This document shows, piece after piece, positions 1 to 9,498 of a DNA stretch of 23,735 nt (positions within the stretch are counted from its first letter, which is position 1; every line of letters starts with the position of its first letter). Both the position numbers and the translations under genes were made by a program. The stretch is from Isohypsibius dastychi (Eukaryota; Tardigrada; Eutardigrada; Parachela; Isohypsibiidae). Location: assembly GCA_034696485.1 (NCBI GenBank), contig JAQIWT010000314.1, positions 1 to 23,735 on the forward strand, written 5' to 3'. The notes below the pieces were generated by a model. It was not told where the DNA came from. It saw only the letters and a program-made list of their open reading frames with translations, and made no database searches.

Positions 1-250
1 CTTTCTACGCAGCGTGACACCGGATCGCATTTGACGGGGACTAATCCGAGCGCATGCACAGGCAAATGACCAATTATAACTGAACTTGTTACGGATTCAC
101 TGCGCAGTGCTCAGCTTGTTTGCCAGAGATACTTTTGGTACAGTACTACGGCAATGAACTACGGTATATCTTTGTTGAAAAAATGAAATGTTCACACAAA
201 TGTGGAATAGCCAACAAAATATACCAGCAAAAACATTGGCATTTTTCCTA

Positions 251-275
251 ATAATCTGATTTAAAATCAGATTAT
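251..275. repeat. Perfect 25-bp palindrome
   Basis: ATAATCTGATTT, a central A, then AAATCAGATTAT: twelve-base arms with no mismatch. It could be a cruciform or a remnant of a mobile-element terminus. No function can be assigned. Confidence 0.8.
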
Positions 276-322
276 CTTGTCCACCCTGACTTTATCGCCC
301 GTTTTTCGCATATTTTGGTCGG

Positions 323-550
323 CACTTCCGGTAAAAAATAGCTGTTCTGGTTGAAAATGGCACTTCCGGTTGAAAATGGCACTTCCGGTCGAAAATGTCA
401 CTTCCGGTTGAAAATGTCACTTCCGGTTGAAAATGTCACTTCCGGTTGAAAATGGCACTTCCGGTTGTTTTTGTCACTTCCGGTTGTTTTTCTGACTTCC
501 GGTTGTTTTTGTCACTTTCGGTTGTTTTTGGCACTTCGGTTGTTTTTCTA
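323..550. repeat. 19-bp tandem repeat array, about 12 units
   Basis: The unit is CACTTCCGGTTGAAAATGG with a G/T alternation at the last base. Units start at 323, 342 (diverged), 361, 380, 399, 418, 437, 456, 475, 494, 513 and 532. The first half carries GAAAATG in the unit; from 456 on this changes to GTTTTTG/C, so the array has two blocks that share the CACTTCCGGTTG core. There are no spacers, so it is a minisatellite, not a CRISPR array. The core contains CTTCCGG, an ETS-like site, repeated about every two helical turns; any regulatory meaning is speculative. Confidence 0.95.
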
Positions 551-743
551 TTGGGGGGTGGGGGGTGGTGGAACAGTCAGGGGGTTTGAGGTTTTGGAAA
601 ACCTTATAACATATGTTTCTATGGAAGGCGTGGCTAGAGGTTTAAATATAGTGGGGGGTCGGCCGAATGGACCAATGGGATTAACCTTTTTAAACTTCAA
701 AAACCTGGCAAACCTAGCCCACTCTTGTGATCAGGGATTGTGG

Positions 744-767
744 GTCCCCCCCCTTGGGGGGGTGGAC
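744..767. repeat. G/C-run hairpin
   Basis: GTC followed by further C residues (eight C in total), TT, seven G, then TGGAC: a near-perfect inverted repeat with a two-base loop. It is similar in style to the poly-C/poly-G foldback at the right edge of the window. Confidence 0.8.
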
Positions 768-800
768 AAAAAATCCGAAATCTGGATGACCTGTGAATAT

Positions 801-1239
801 TCACTTGTTCTGTTCTAAAGCTTCCACGATACACCCCACTGATAGCTGAAGCAATTTGCCAGGTTCTCTTACTTGTCGGAATGTTTTTTGACTGTACAGT
901 GAACGCACGTTGTAATACACTGCCAGCATGCACTTCCCTGATGATTGAAAATATTTGATCAGGTAATGGTTTTTGTCCTGATCGTCCAGAAGTTGCTGCA
1001 TTGCAGCGATTTTTTGTGAGAACTCATTTTATTACCGCTCGACGATTTTCGACAACTTTCGAATGAGCGTTGCTGGAAAAAAACTTGTTCAAAAGTTGGC
1101 GCCATACATAATATTCCACAACTTTCTTCTTTCTGCTGGCATTCCACATTAATGCTTTCACAGGTGCTACACCGAGTATTTGAACAAGCATGACAGCATC
1201 GTTGCTTGCAATGCAAACAAACCATTGAACGAAACCAAC
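801..1239 (-). CDS. Unrecognised protein-like frames split by a frame change
   Basis: Two adjacent minus-strand frames look coding and fit each other, but I do not recognise the product. The first is open from 1239 to a stop at 1024-1026 (71 codons, internal Met at about 1186). The second is open from 1028 to 801 and includes QQLLDDQDKNHYLIKYF. They overlap at an A4 run (plus strand 1027-1030): removing one A would join them. Alternatively a 40-bp GT-AG intron (donor at the GCG/GTAATA junction, acceptor ATGCAG) joins them in phase, but it is unusually short and lacks a pyrimidine tract. A donor-like CAA/GTAAGA follows at 873. The LLD..HxLI pattern faintly recalls the SSXT helix of SS18 proteins; I do not claim homology. 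It could be a decayed gene or a mobile-element fragment. Confidence 0.3.
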
Positions 1240-1393
1240 TCAAAAATAGCAGTGGCATACAGTCTTTGACGCAGTTTTAAAATTCCTTATCCCGTTAAAG
1301 GTTCAAAATTACAATTTCATTTGAATCAGCGCAGCGCAAATTGTGCTTATAAAAAAAGCGAATTGATCATTATTAAATATCCATTTGACGTAG

Positions 1394-2163
1394 TCAGGCG
1401 AAATGAGCTTCAGGTAAACTGTGAAATCCAAATAGGCGAAGGGCATACTCATTTCCCGAATTCGGAAATGAGCGTCTCTCCTGTGGGACCTTTAGTTTGT
1501 TCGCATTTCTCTCCTGAACGAATGCATGGAACATTCCTCGAAACTTGGGTGCCCTTGACGCGTTGACGGGGATGATCGGCACGGATGTGGTCGCGATGAC
1601 CTTTTTTGGCATGTTGATGGCTCGCAATCTCCCAGCCGGGCGCAAGACTCCATAGAACCGCTAAAAAGGAAACAACACAAAGAGAATATTATACATCGAA
1701 AGTTCTTATGTCGAAGGCTGCTAGAGGCTATCATAAACCGCTGATGTTGACAAGTCTAAAGTAGATTTTAGTGTACCCTGTTTTTTAAAACGACAACACC
1801 GATGCGGGCTATTCTGAATAAAATTCCGTGATTTTCATGACAATTCGCAATCAAAAAAAAGTATATTCGACGAAAGTTCTCGAGATCGACAGCTTTAGAC
1901 GACACTTTGATACCTTTGCTAAATGGTGAACCTCTGAGGCAGCTGTTGGAATGGGCTCCACACGATCTGTAACTTTTAATGTGACAATATAAGTTTTGAA
2001 TGTTTGTAAGTTTTAATGGTTTAAGTTTACCATCTAGATCTTCCTGGGCTTTTGCAGCCAACGCTCCATCCGGAAAGACGTTTATTCCTTGTTCTAAAAC
2101 AAATGAGTCCGACACTGTGCCGCTGTACAGTAGAAACGACAGTATCCACAGCAATGGAGCCAT
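1394..2163 (-). CDS. Secreted propeptide, candidate neuropeptide precursor
   Basis: Not a family I recognise. The three-exon model is 2163-2031, 1966-1914 and 1660-1394, giving 150 residues with all junctions in phase (introns of 64 and 253 bp; the second acceptor has a strong pyrimidine tract ending TTTTTAG). Residues 1-20 form a signal peptide (MAPLLWILSFLLYSGTVSDS). An acidic spacer (about 35-55) leads to AKR, then FYGVLRPA followed by Gly-Arg. This is the layout of a prohormone: Lys-Arg cleavage site, short peptide, Gly as amide donor, basic residue. The rest is basic with KK and RR sites and no cysteine pairs. Start chosen at the Met before the hydrophobic core; a TATA box lies 58 bp upstream. 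Exons 1 and 2 are more certain than exon 3, where a second frame is also open. Reading through intron 2 instead would end the protein after about 82 residues. Confidence 0.55.
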
Positions 2164-2220
2164 CTTGAGTTCCTTAGCCAACAAAATATTCTAATAGAAA
2201 AATGTTCGTGATTTTCAGTG

Positions 2221-2228
2221 ATTATATA
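2221..2228 (-). promoter_or_regulatory. TATA box of the secreted propeptide gene
   Basis: On the minus strand the sequence reads GGCTATATAATC. It lies about 58 bp upstream of the ATG at 2163, which would leave a 5' leader of only about 30 nt. Confidence 0.5.
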
Positions 2229-3312
2229 GCCGTCAGGAGAATATTTTTCTGTGTATAAAATAATCGCGGATGAATCACATTCCTTCAAAACAAAAAGGGT
2301 AGGGATGTGGATCTATCTGGTACATCGCATTTAGAAACATAATCCCTTTTCAGAGATAGAAATTGATCTGACGTGAATATCTATAGGATAAGCTGAATTC
2401 AAGGAAACACAATTCCCACACAGGGAAATTCGGCAATGGATATATTAGATGAAATTGCCAGGAGTGCGTAATTTCCCACATGACCCCGTGAATTGCGGCC
2501 ACACAGTTTTCGTCATAGAACGATAGAAAAACTAAAGGTTGGGGGTTGAAGAGGATATCTGAACAAAACAATTGGCTTCGTCAATATTCTTCACTTGCCG
2601 ATATTTTAAAACCGCTGCTCTTAATTTTAAGATGCAGTCTCTCACATGTATACATGATCCCGCCATGTTTGTTTACAATAAACTGGCATGACGGACCCAA
2701 TTTCTCACCATAAGAAAAGGCCTATTGACTCCAGTATTTTTCTTTCTCGCGCGAGAACCAACCTAATTATATTCAGAGTCTGAACTGAGAATTCACACCC
2801 ACCCACCAGAATTCTGGGCATAATGAGTTCTAGTCCTCGAGGATTTTCAGTTTATGTAGATTGTTCTGCCTGCAGCAGGCAGCCTGCTACAAGGGTTTCC
2901 TTGTAGGAATTCTGGTTTGATTAGTTTCAAATCGATTGTGCGGTTGATTCTCTGATTAAAATGTGAAGTAAAATCAAGATCATCGTCTCCAGTGTTTGCC
3001 TGCAAGTACTTTTACTTTTATAGTATACAGAATAACACTTTCTATCCAATAAAGCGTTTGTTAACCGACATGGTGTTACAATTTTTTCACTGCCATTTAC
3101 AGAAGATGTACAGGAACAAATTGTGAGGTACCTGAACCGGGTCATTTGAATATCGCATTGTCGACTTGTCAGTTGAGGAATATGTTGATTGTTTGAGTGG
3201 TTGATCGACGACAGTTAAGAAGGAAATCCGAGAATTGATGATTTCGAAATGAACGTATGATTTGTTTTGTGATCGGACAGAAAATCTTAAATTTTCTTGG
3301 CATCTTGGAAAA
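2229..3312. other. Divergent intergenic region with palindrome cluster
   Basis: This lies between the minus-strand propeptide gene and plus-strand LHPP, so it should hold both promoters. I see no coding exon. The notable structure is the palindrome cluster at 2805-2916. An in-frame Met at 3262 would extend LHPP by 17 residues, but the family start fits 3313 better. Confidence 0.5.
2805..2916. repeat. Foldback element with nested palindromes
   Basis: The outer arms are ACCAGAATTC (2805-2814) and GAATTCTGGT (2907-2916), an exact inverted repeat. Inside are CTGCCTG-CAG-CAGGCAG (2866-2882) and CTACAAGG-GTTT-CCTTGTAG (2887-2906), both perfect hairpins. The left arm is itself part of a self-complementary CCAGAATTCTGG. 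The size (112 bp) and structure fit a miniature foldback transposon remnant; no target-site duplication is evident. Confidence 0.55.
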
Positions 3313-4181
3313 ATGCTCGGTGACTGGCTCGACGACTCTGTGAAGGGATTTCTTCTGGACATCAGCGGTGTTATCTACGACAGCGAAGGAACAGACGGGG
3401 GAATACCTGTCCCCGGTTCGATCGAAGCAGTCGGTCTTCTTCGTGATTCTGGAATACCTTTTCGTTTCTGTACCAACGAAAGCACGGCATCTCGGAAGCA
3501 TCTGTGCAGAAAGCTGAATAGAATCGGATTCGACATCAAACCTGATGAAATCACATCGCCAGCTCCGGTAGTTTATGATGTGAGTGTTGTTGACGTTTTA
3601 ATTTTTTTATCTTTATTGTTGGTGCTGGATTTTTGTAGATTCTTCAAGAACGCAACCTCCGGCCATATCTTCTGACAATGGAGGATGTTCTGGAAGACTT
3701 TTCTGGTGTAAACACACTGAACCCAAACTGTGTTGTGATTGGAGATGCTCAACGGAATTTTACTTATGAAAACATGAATCGCGCTTTCTCAATTCTGATG
3801 AAATCTCCGGTGTTGATATCTATGGGATGTGGAAGATATTACAAAGAGCCTGATGGATTGAAAATCGACGTTGGTGCGTTTTGTAAGGGATTGGAGTATG
3901 CATGCGGAATTCAGGCGGAATTTGTTGGGAAGCCGAACCGTTCGTATTTTCAGTCTGCGTGTGAATCGCTGGAATTGTTACCGGAAAACGTTGTGATGAT
4001 TGGTGACGATTTGAAAAACGACGTCGGAGGTGCGCAGGCTGCCGGAATGAAAGGACTTCTGGTCAGGACGGGTAAATACCGACCGGAAGATGAGAAAAGA
4101 AAAGATGTGATACCGAATGGGATTGTTGATAATTTATTACATGTTGTGAAGATTTTCTTGGAGTATTCTACGAAGCGGTGA
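3313..4181 (+). CDS. LHPP: Phospholysine phosphohistidine inorganic pyrophosphate phosphatase
   Basis: HAD-superfamily phosphatase (C2 cap type) that acts on phosphohistidine, phospholysine and pyrophosphate; cytosolic in known animals. Exons 3313-3579 and 3639-4181, a 59-bp phase-0 intron (GTGAGT...TTTTGTAG), 269 residues, close to the roughly 270 of vertebrate LHPP. Motif I is LLDISGVIYD with nucleophile Asp16 and Ser18; Asp is replaced by Ser at the +2 position, as is typical of LHPP rather than other HAD enzymes. Motif II is FCTNES (Thr54, Asn55). Motif III is the Lys in VGKPNRSYF (Lys187). Motif IV is IGDDLKNDVGGAQ (Asp212, Asp213, Asp217). The family signatures NPNCVVIGDA, GRYYKEPDGL and LEYACGI are present. 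I chose the Met at 3313 because the family has only about 10-15 residues before motif I. All catalytic residues are intact. Confidence 0.95.
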
Positions 4182-4844
4182 AAATGTGTTGGTTCCGTTG
4201 AACCTTAATAGCAGTTTTCTGTTTGGCTGATTCTGAATGATGTTGAATTTACTGGACCAAACGACTGCGGATAATATTCGTGCTTTTTTTATCGTAAATT
4301 ATGCCGTTAATATATGGTGCTGGAAACTGTGCAACTAAAATTCAAAAGAATGTTCATGTCTTGGTGTGCGCCTTTTATAACTGTGAAACTCATTAGGATC
4401 TCGCTTCTTCGTTATCACGATGTGAGAAGTCGTAATAATGTAAAAAAATATCGCTGACGAATTGTATGCATTCTTCTTTCGTGTTTACGACAGTCAACGG
4501 AACAAACGACCCGTTGGCATGTCGGCTTCATAATTAATAATAATCAGATTGCTGCGACAAATGTCACGTGTAATTAATCGTACCATAATCAGAATTCGAA
4601 AAGAGTTGAATCACTGCTGGTTTGTTTTCTTGTCAATTAAATATTTTGTCGTGTTATGAAACCAGAATCGGAAGGAATAGTGGGCCATCATGTCGGTTGC
4701 ATCAGCGACGCCGACGGAAGTCCTACTTAAACTTACGAAAACAATTTTTTTTAATATTTTCCAGTGTCTTTCGGTACGCAGAACTCGGCTTAAACGACAA
4801 ATATTCTGGTGGAATCTCATCTCTTCAACAATACTTGTTCGGAA
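4182..4844. other. Intergenic region
   Basis: AT-rich, holding the LHPP 3' UTR and the promoter of the next gene. I see no canonical AATAAA after LHPP. An acceptor-like TTTTCCAG at about 4757-4764 could splice a non-coding leader exon onto the next gene. Nothing else is supported. Confidence 0.4.
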
Positions 4845-5817
4845 ATGAAGCATCTTATTTTCTGCGTCGTCTTCAGCGCGCTCCTCGGTCTGGCACTTGG
4901 TTAGTTTTGATTCCGAACGATCTGTCGTGAAATCCAGTCAAAAAAAATGTGAAAATTTTATAGGCCTGAACGAAGCATGCAGAGATGTTAACGGGTGTTC
5001 AGATTCCGGAACGACATGCCAAAACGGTAGATGCGTTTGTTGGTTCTCGATGGGATTTTCGCCGGCGCTGACCTGGGTGAGTGTAGAGTTACTTATTATA
5101 CTGTTAATTATTGTTAATGCTGTTCGGATGTCTCCTCAAAACTACTTACACAAAACGTCTATAGATGACACTCGTTTATTTTGTAAAATTATTGAAGAAT
5201 TGTGGCGCTCTTTTTATGGACGACAGAATGCCTGCCGGTTTTTCGACCAGGTTTCCTGAATATATTTGGTTGAATAATATCTTGATCTCGGTGAATGGAA
5301 TTTCAAACAATCCTGAGAACCGGTAAAGACTTAATTCAGAATTCCTTATTTTAGCCATGCACGTGGTTTTTATCGTTGAGGGATACGAGTGTTTCGGTTT
5401 AGAAAGACTCTTTTGAATATATTCTGAGCTCAGTTGGGTGGTTTCCCGTTTTAGTCAAACTCATGACTTTGAGTTTTCAGCACGTCATCCTGATTTCGAA
5501 AAAGTCAATATGAGAATATATTCATCCACAATAACCTTTCGCAATTTTTTTTCCATTCCATAACGAAAAAATATTGTATCGTTAAATTTCTATTTGTTAT
5601 TGCGGGTCAAACACCTCATCGCCGGAAACGGTACTACTTAACAGGTCTGCTTTAAGTGGAATCAAATTAATTAATTTTTGAATTGCAGGCTTGTGATGTC
5701 GCTTCGGATGGATGTCAGGTTCTCTTTCCTGGACATGTCTGTCGACCGACCTCGCAATGCCAACAGGTTCCCGGAAGGACGGGATATTGCCAGCCGATTG
5801 GGTCGCTGAGAGGATGA
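4845..5817 (+). CDS. Small secreted ten-cysteine protein, EB/EGF-like
   Basis: Exons 4845-4899, 4964-5076 and 5689-5817 (introns of 64 and 612 bp; phases 1 and 0) give 98 residues. Residues 1-19 are a signal peptide (MKHLIFCVVFSALLGLALG). The mature part has ten cysteines, at about 24, 30, 37, 42, 44, 58, 65, 74, 80 and 90, enough for five disulfides. The first half reads C-x5-C-x6-C-x4-C-x-C, including TCQNGRCVC, resembling EB or EGF-like modules of ecdysozoan secreted proteins; the second half repeats a looser C-x6-C-x8-C-x5-C-x9-C pattern. No catalytic motif is visible. Extracellular binding, an inhibitor or a defence role are all possible and none is shown. The exon 2/3 join is supported by clean GTGAGT and ATTGCAG sites and a stop at a sensible length, but the intron is long for this window. 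Confidence 0.7.
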
Positions 5818-6628
5818 ACCCCATTAAGGAATCCCATTTCCGGAACCAGTTTTTTAAATATGATGCACATCCGGTGACGTGATTCAGTGCAGCTAAGCAC
5901 AATCTTTTTATGTTGTTTCTAAAAAGCTGAGCTTCTGCACAGTGTTGGTGTTGATGCTGTAATTTTTTGCTTATGAAAGACAGTTTGAATCGAAAGAATT
6001 TACAACGCTCGAAGTGTTGTGGCCTAATGGCTGGATGTGATAATTGACCAAAGTATGTAACGCTATATTGAACATTTTCCGTGAACTGCTTTGTTTCCGA
6101 GTGTGATGCAACTATTTAAGTTCGTCAACTGGCCGTCAGTTGTTGTCACTCACAAGATACTGTTGTGCTATGAACAAAAGTGTAACATCAGTACTAGGGT
6201 AGGTAAGAAATCATAACTAACAACTGTAACTTTGCAGGTAGCAGATTTTCATTCAGATCAACATTTAAAACTTGAGCGCTTTGTTTGTTTTTGATTTTGT
6301 AGTCATTTGGTTTTCCGTGTATCATATTCAGAATATTTCGCGAAGGTCCTCGGTCGTGATTGCCGAATCTAACTTCAACATGTGCCCAATGGTCAGCAGA
6401 GCAGGCCAACAGTTCGTCGAGGCGCCTACGTTGGAGGCGGAGCTACATAACCACGTGTCCTTGTTGTGACTGTTATGTCGTTGTTCGTGCCTCGCCGTTT
6501 TCGCACATTTCCAGAGTTTAGATTTCAAGATGGAAAATGTTTTGGTGTTGTGCGATTTCATCCACACATGTTGTTGTGGGGATTAAATTTCAACTCGAAA
6601 CTTGCCTCCGGATTCAGTAATAAGTGCC
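5818..6628. other. Intergenic region, kelch promoter and leader
   Basis: No gene recognised. It must contain the 3' UTR of the Cys-rich gene and the promoter and 5' UTR of the kelch gene. Several upstream ATGs occur (for example 6466), all in short frames. Nothing else is supported. Confidence 0.4.
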
Positions 6629-9072
6629 ATGGCAGCCGCAGTGGATGGGGATTTGAAAAGACTGCGAGATGCTCAGGATGCAGGATCATCTGATGCAGCA
6701 AAAGCCAGTGCTCCTCTGGAAGATGCCCTGTATGTTTTCAACAACACCCAGCATCCCACGACAGTTCTACGCGGATTGCAACAGCTACGAGCGACGGACA
6801 CATTCTGCGATGTTACTTTGAAAGGTTCAGAAGATGTCTCCGATGGCTTCCCATGCCATCGTCTGGTGCTGAGCTCGTGTAGCTCGTATTTCCGTGGAAT
6901 GTTCACTTCCAATCTGAACGAAACAAGGAACAAGGAAGTCCAGCTGCAGAACATCTGCAGCGCTACTTTGAAAGAGTGAAGAGATGTTCTACTTGGTTGC
7001 GTTGCTTGACTTTTGTTTTATATCTTGAAGATTGGTCAACTACGCATACACTTCGGAAATAACCATCGACAAGACAAACGTGCAGTCACTCCTTGCCGCC
7101 GCTACATTCCTCGATATCATTCCCGTCCGTGATGCTTGCTGCAGTTTCCTGGAAAGGAATATGGATGAATCAAATTGTCTCATGATCCACTGCTTTGCGG
7201 AATTGCACCACTGCATCAGTTTGGCAGAAAAGGCCAAAACGTTCGCGCTGCAAAGATTTTCCTCTGTTTCTCAGTGTTCGGAATATTTGGAAATGGCGAA
7301 AGAGAAGGTATGTGTGTGTGAATTTTGATTTATTCGTCAAATAGCGATATCCGAGTTATTTTGGTATTTGTGATAATGATGTTTTCAGGTTATTGACCTT
7401 ATTGCTTCCGACGATCTAAATGTGGACCATGAGGAAATTGTCTACGACGCTGCTGTTCGCTGGCTGAATCACGATTTGACCTCTCGAAGAGGATGTTTTG
7501 CTGATATACTCAAGCACGTTCGACTTCCGCTCTTGAGCCCTTACTTTTTGGAGGATACGGTCGCCTCGTTGCCGATATTAGGCGAGTCGTCCACAGCCCA
7601 AGAATTGCTGAAAGAAGCGAGATATTATCACGCGCTACCAAATCGGCGATCGGAGTGGAGCAGCCCTCGGTCTCGATTAAGGAAATCATCGGGTATTTAT
7701 TTCTTGCGGTGGATAACGACGACCTTCCACCAAAACTCTGTTTTTATAGGTCTTGCTGAGGTTATCGTTTGCGTTGGTGGTGAGGACGACAAAGTTGTTC
7801 TAAGGAGTGTTGAATGTTTTAATCCCATGACGGTTTGTTTTCATTTCCGGCTTTGAACAGATTTAGAGTGTCTGGACTGGGAATATTTTTTCAGGCGTCT
7901 TGGTCCCATCTGAAGAGCTTACCCTTCGCTGTTAGCAAAGCTGGTTTGGTGATTACCGGTGATAATTTCATGTATCTTTGCGGTGGAGAATACCCGGATG
8001 GTTCAGCAAGTCGAGGGATGTTCCGATATGATCCGGTTTTGGATGAATGGAAAGACATGGCGTCTTCGCATGTTCCACGGTCGGAAGTCGGTGCGTTGAA
8101 TATAACCAAAACTGATCCCGATTGGTTTTACTAATTCACTATGTAAACAGGAGTGGCGTTGGTTGATGAATTCATCTTCGCCGTTGGTGGTTTCGATCGA
8201 GCACGGAGACTGGAAACTGTGGAGAAATTTGACCCACGAGCCAACAAATGGTACTTTGTGGCCAGTTTACGTGTTCCGGTCAGTTGTGCGGCTGTTGTCT
8301 CTTTTCGAAGCTGCTTGTACGTTTTTGGAGGAACCGTCAATACTGACCAATATGAACCTTCAAATCTCGGTAATTTAATTTTTCAAAATGATTATTTAGC
8401 TTCATATTTGACAATTTTTTTTATTTTAGCATTCCGGTATGATCCAAAGAATAATACTTGGACGGAACTGCCTCGTATGCCTTCTCCTCGAAGCGGCGCA
8501 GTTGCATGCGTCGCACCAAGTGGACTAATTTATGTTGTTGGTGAGCAGTTACGTTTCTTGATTTTATTTGCCAAAGATAAAAGTGGATTATCGTTTCAGG
8601 CGGTCTTTTTGGAGGTCAGGAAACGCTGAGTCGAGTCGAAGCTTTCGATCCTGTTCGGAATGAATGGCTGCAACGCAGTAAGTTTCACTTCTTTCCTTAG
8701 AGGTCTGAGAGTTGAAATTTGAAGTCTGTTGCTTTATTTTCAGGTGACATGACTCATCGAAGATATCGGCCCGGAATAGCAGTTATTGATGGGAAGATAT
8801 TCGTCATGGGTGGCGAGAATTATCTGGATGTACATACGAGTGTGATTGAATACTTCAATGAGGAAACTAATTCCTGGACAGTGCATAAAAGTGAACTGCC
8901 CTGCTCACGAAGTTGGCTGAGCTGTGCTGTGATGAGGATCAAAAAATGTAAAGCCTTGTTATTCCGGTTATCAGCTCTTTTTTTTGTATTCACATAGTCT
9001 GTTGGCTCAGGTGATCCGGCGGATTTCCCGAACCGTAACAACCGTGATCGTGGAAGCTGGATGCGACCATAA
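6629..9072 (+). CDS. BTB-BACK-kelch protein (kelch-like family)
   Basis: Probable substrate adaptor for a cullin-3 E3 ubiquitin ligase. Ten exons: 6629-6975, 7031-7307, 7389-7692, 7750-7832, 7895-8090, 8151-8369, 8430-8540, 8600-8677, 8744-8947, 9011-9072; introns 55-81 bp, all phases consistent, 626 residues. The start is in a strong context, GCCATGG. BTB domain about 41-148, including FCDVTLKG, HRLVLSSCSSYFRGMFTS and LVNYAYTSEI. BACK about 155-260, with CLMIHCFAELHHC and VRLPLLSPYFL. Six kelch repeats with glycine pairs at about 319-320, 367-368, 415-416, 462-463, 513-514 and 561-562, as expected for a six-bladed propeller. The first 40 residues are not conserved. The last exon (20 codons) is the least certain; without its splice the protein would read 17 intronic codons to a stop at 8996-8998. 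I cannot assign a specific KLHL orthologue. Confidence 0.9.
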
Positions 9073-9498
9073 CCTGACACCTGGCAGCCACGGAGCTTTT
9101 TCTCAAGGTGAGCCAGTTGGGCAGATCCGTTTTTCGAATCAAAGAAACCCGAAAATCTCAAAAATCTGTGATTGAAATGACTGATTTCATTTCTGTTTTA
9201 ACGTTTTACGTGTATTTTCTGTATTTTTTCTCGGTCTTAGTAATATTCTCTTTTCACTGGCTCGAAATACCGTTTATTCAAGGATACCCGGTTTCTTCTA
9301 AACGCTGATTTTCTTCGTATGTTTTATTGAAATATTTGGATGATCGTAAAAAAGTAGTATATTTATCTCGTGAATTGTGATGTAGGATCAGGGTTCGCTT
9401 AAAGATGATGCTTTTGTGACGTTCTTTATTTTATACGGCAGTCGTTTAGCCGCAGGAAGTTTATCCTCGATACAAGGTCTTGAAGCTCCTGCGTCTCG
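9073..9498. other. Convergent 3' flank of kelch and Kazal genes
   Basis: This holds the 3' UTRs of two convergent genes. From 9152 it is homologous to 11682 onward, so the Kazal duplication unit begins just after the kelch stop. No AATAAA serves kelch before the Kazal gene. Confidence 0.5.
9425..9430 (-). terminator. AATAAA polyadenylation signal of Kazal gene B
   Basis: TTTATT on the plus strand, 69 bp beyond the stop codon, in the sense orientation for the minus-strand gene. Confidence 0.6.

Larger units (their letters stand above)
1..800. other. Repeat-rich intergenic DNA
   Basis: I see no convincing gene in most of this stretch. It holds a 25-bp perfect palindrome, a 19-bp tandem array, a G-rich tract near 552-575 and a C8/G7 hairpin, each listed separately. 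The plus-strand open frame that runs through the repeat (from about 465) has a low-complexity translation dominated by the repeat and is not treated as a gene. The last 70 bases may hold a terminal exon of the minus-strand frames described at 801-1239 (814 down to a stop at 731), but that is weak. Confidence 0.6.

Noticed and set aside
323-550. CRISPR-like array
   Set aside because: Units are contiguous 19-mers without spacers, in a eukaryotic context; it is a minisatellite.
959-1258. Cys-rich minus-strand frame starting at 1258
   Set aside because: The cysteines come from a frame overlapping two better-looking frames in the same strand; no signal peptide or regular Cys spacing.
1630-1660. 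Resemblance of YGVLRPAG to the C-terminus of GnRH-type peptides
   Set aside because: Only a few residues match, the pyroglutamate start is missing and the peptide is not next to the signal sequence; not enough for homology.
1492-1734. Cys-containing frame over exon 3 of the propeptide gene
   Set aside because: It does not join exon 2 in phase at the strong TTTTTAG acceptor, whereas the frame ending at 1394 does; kept only as a caveat.
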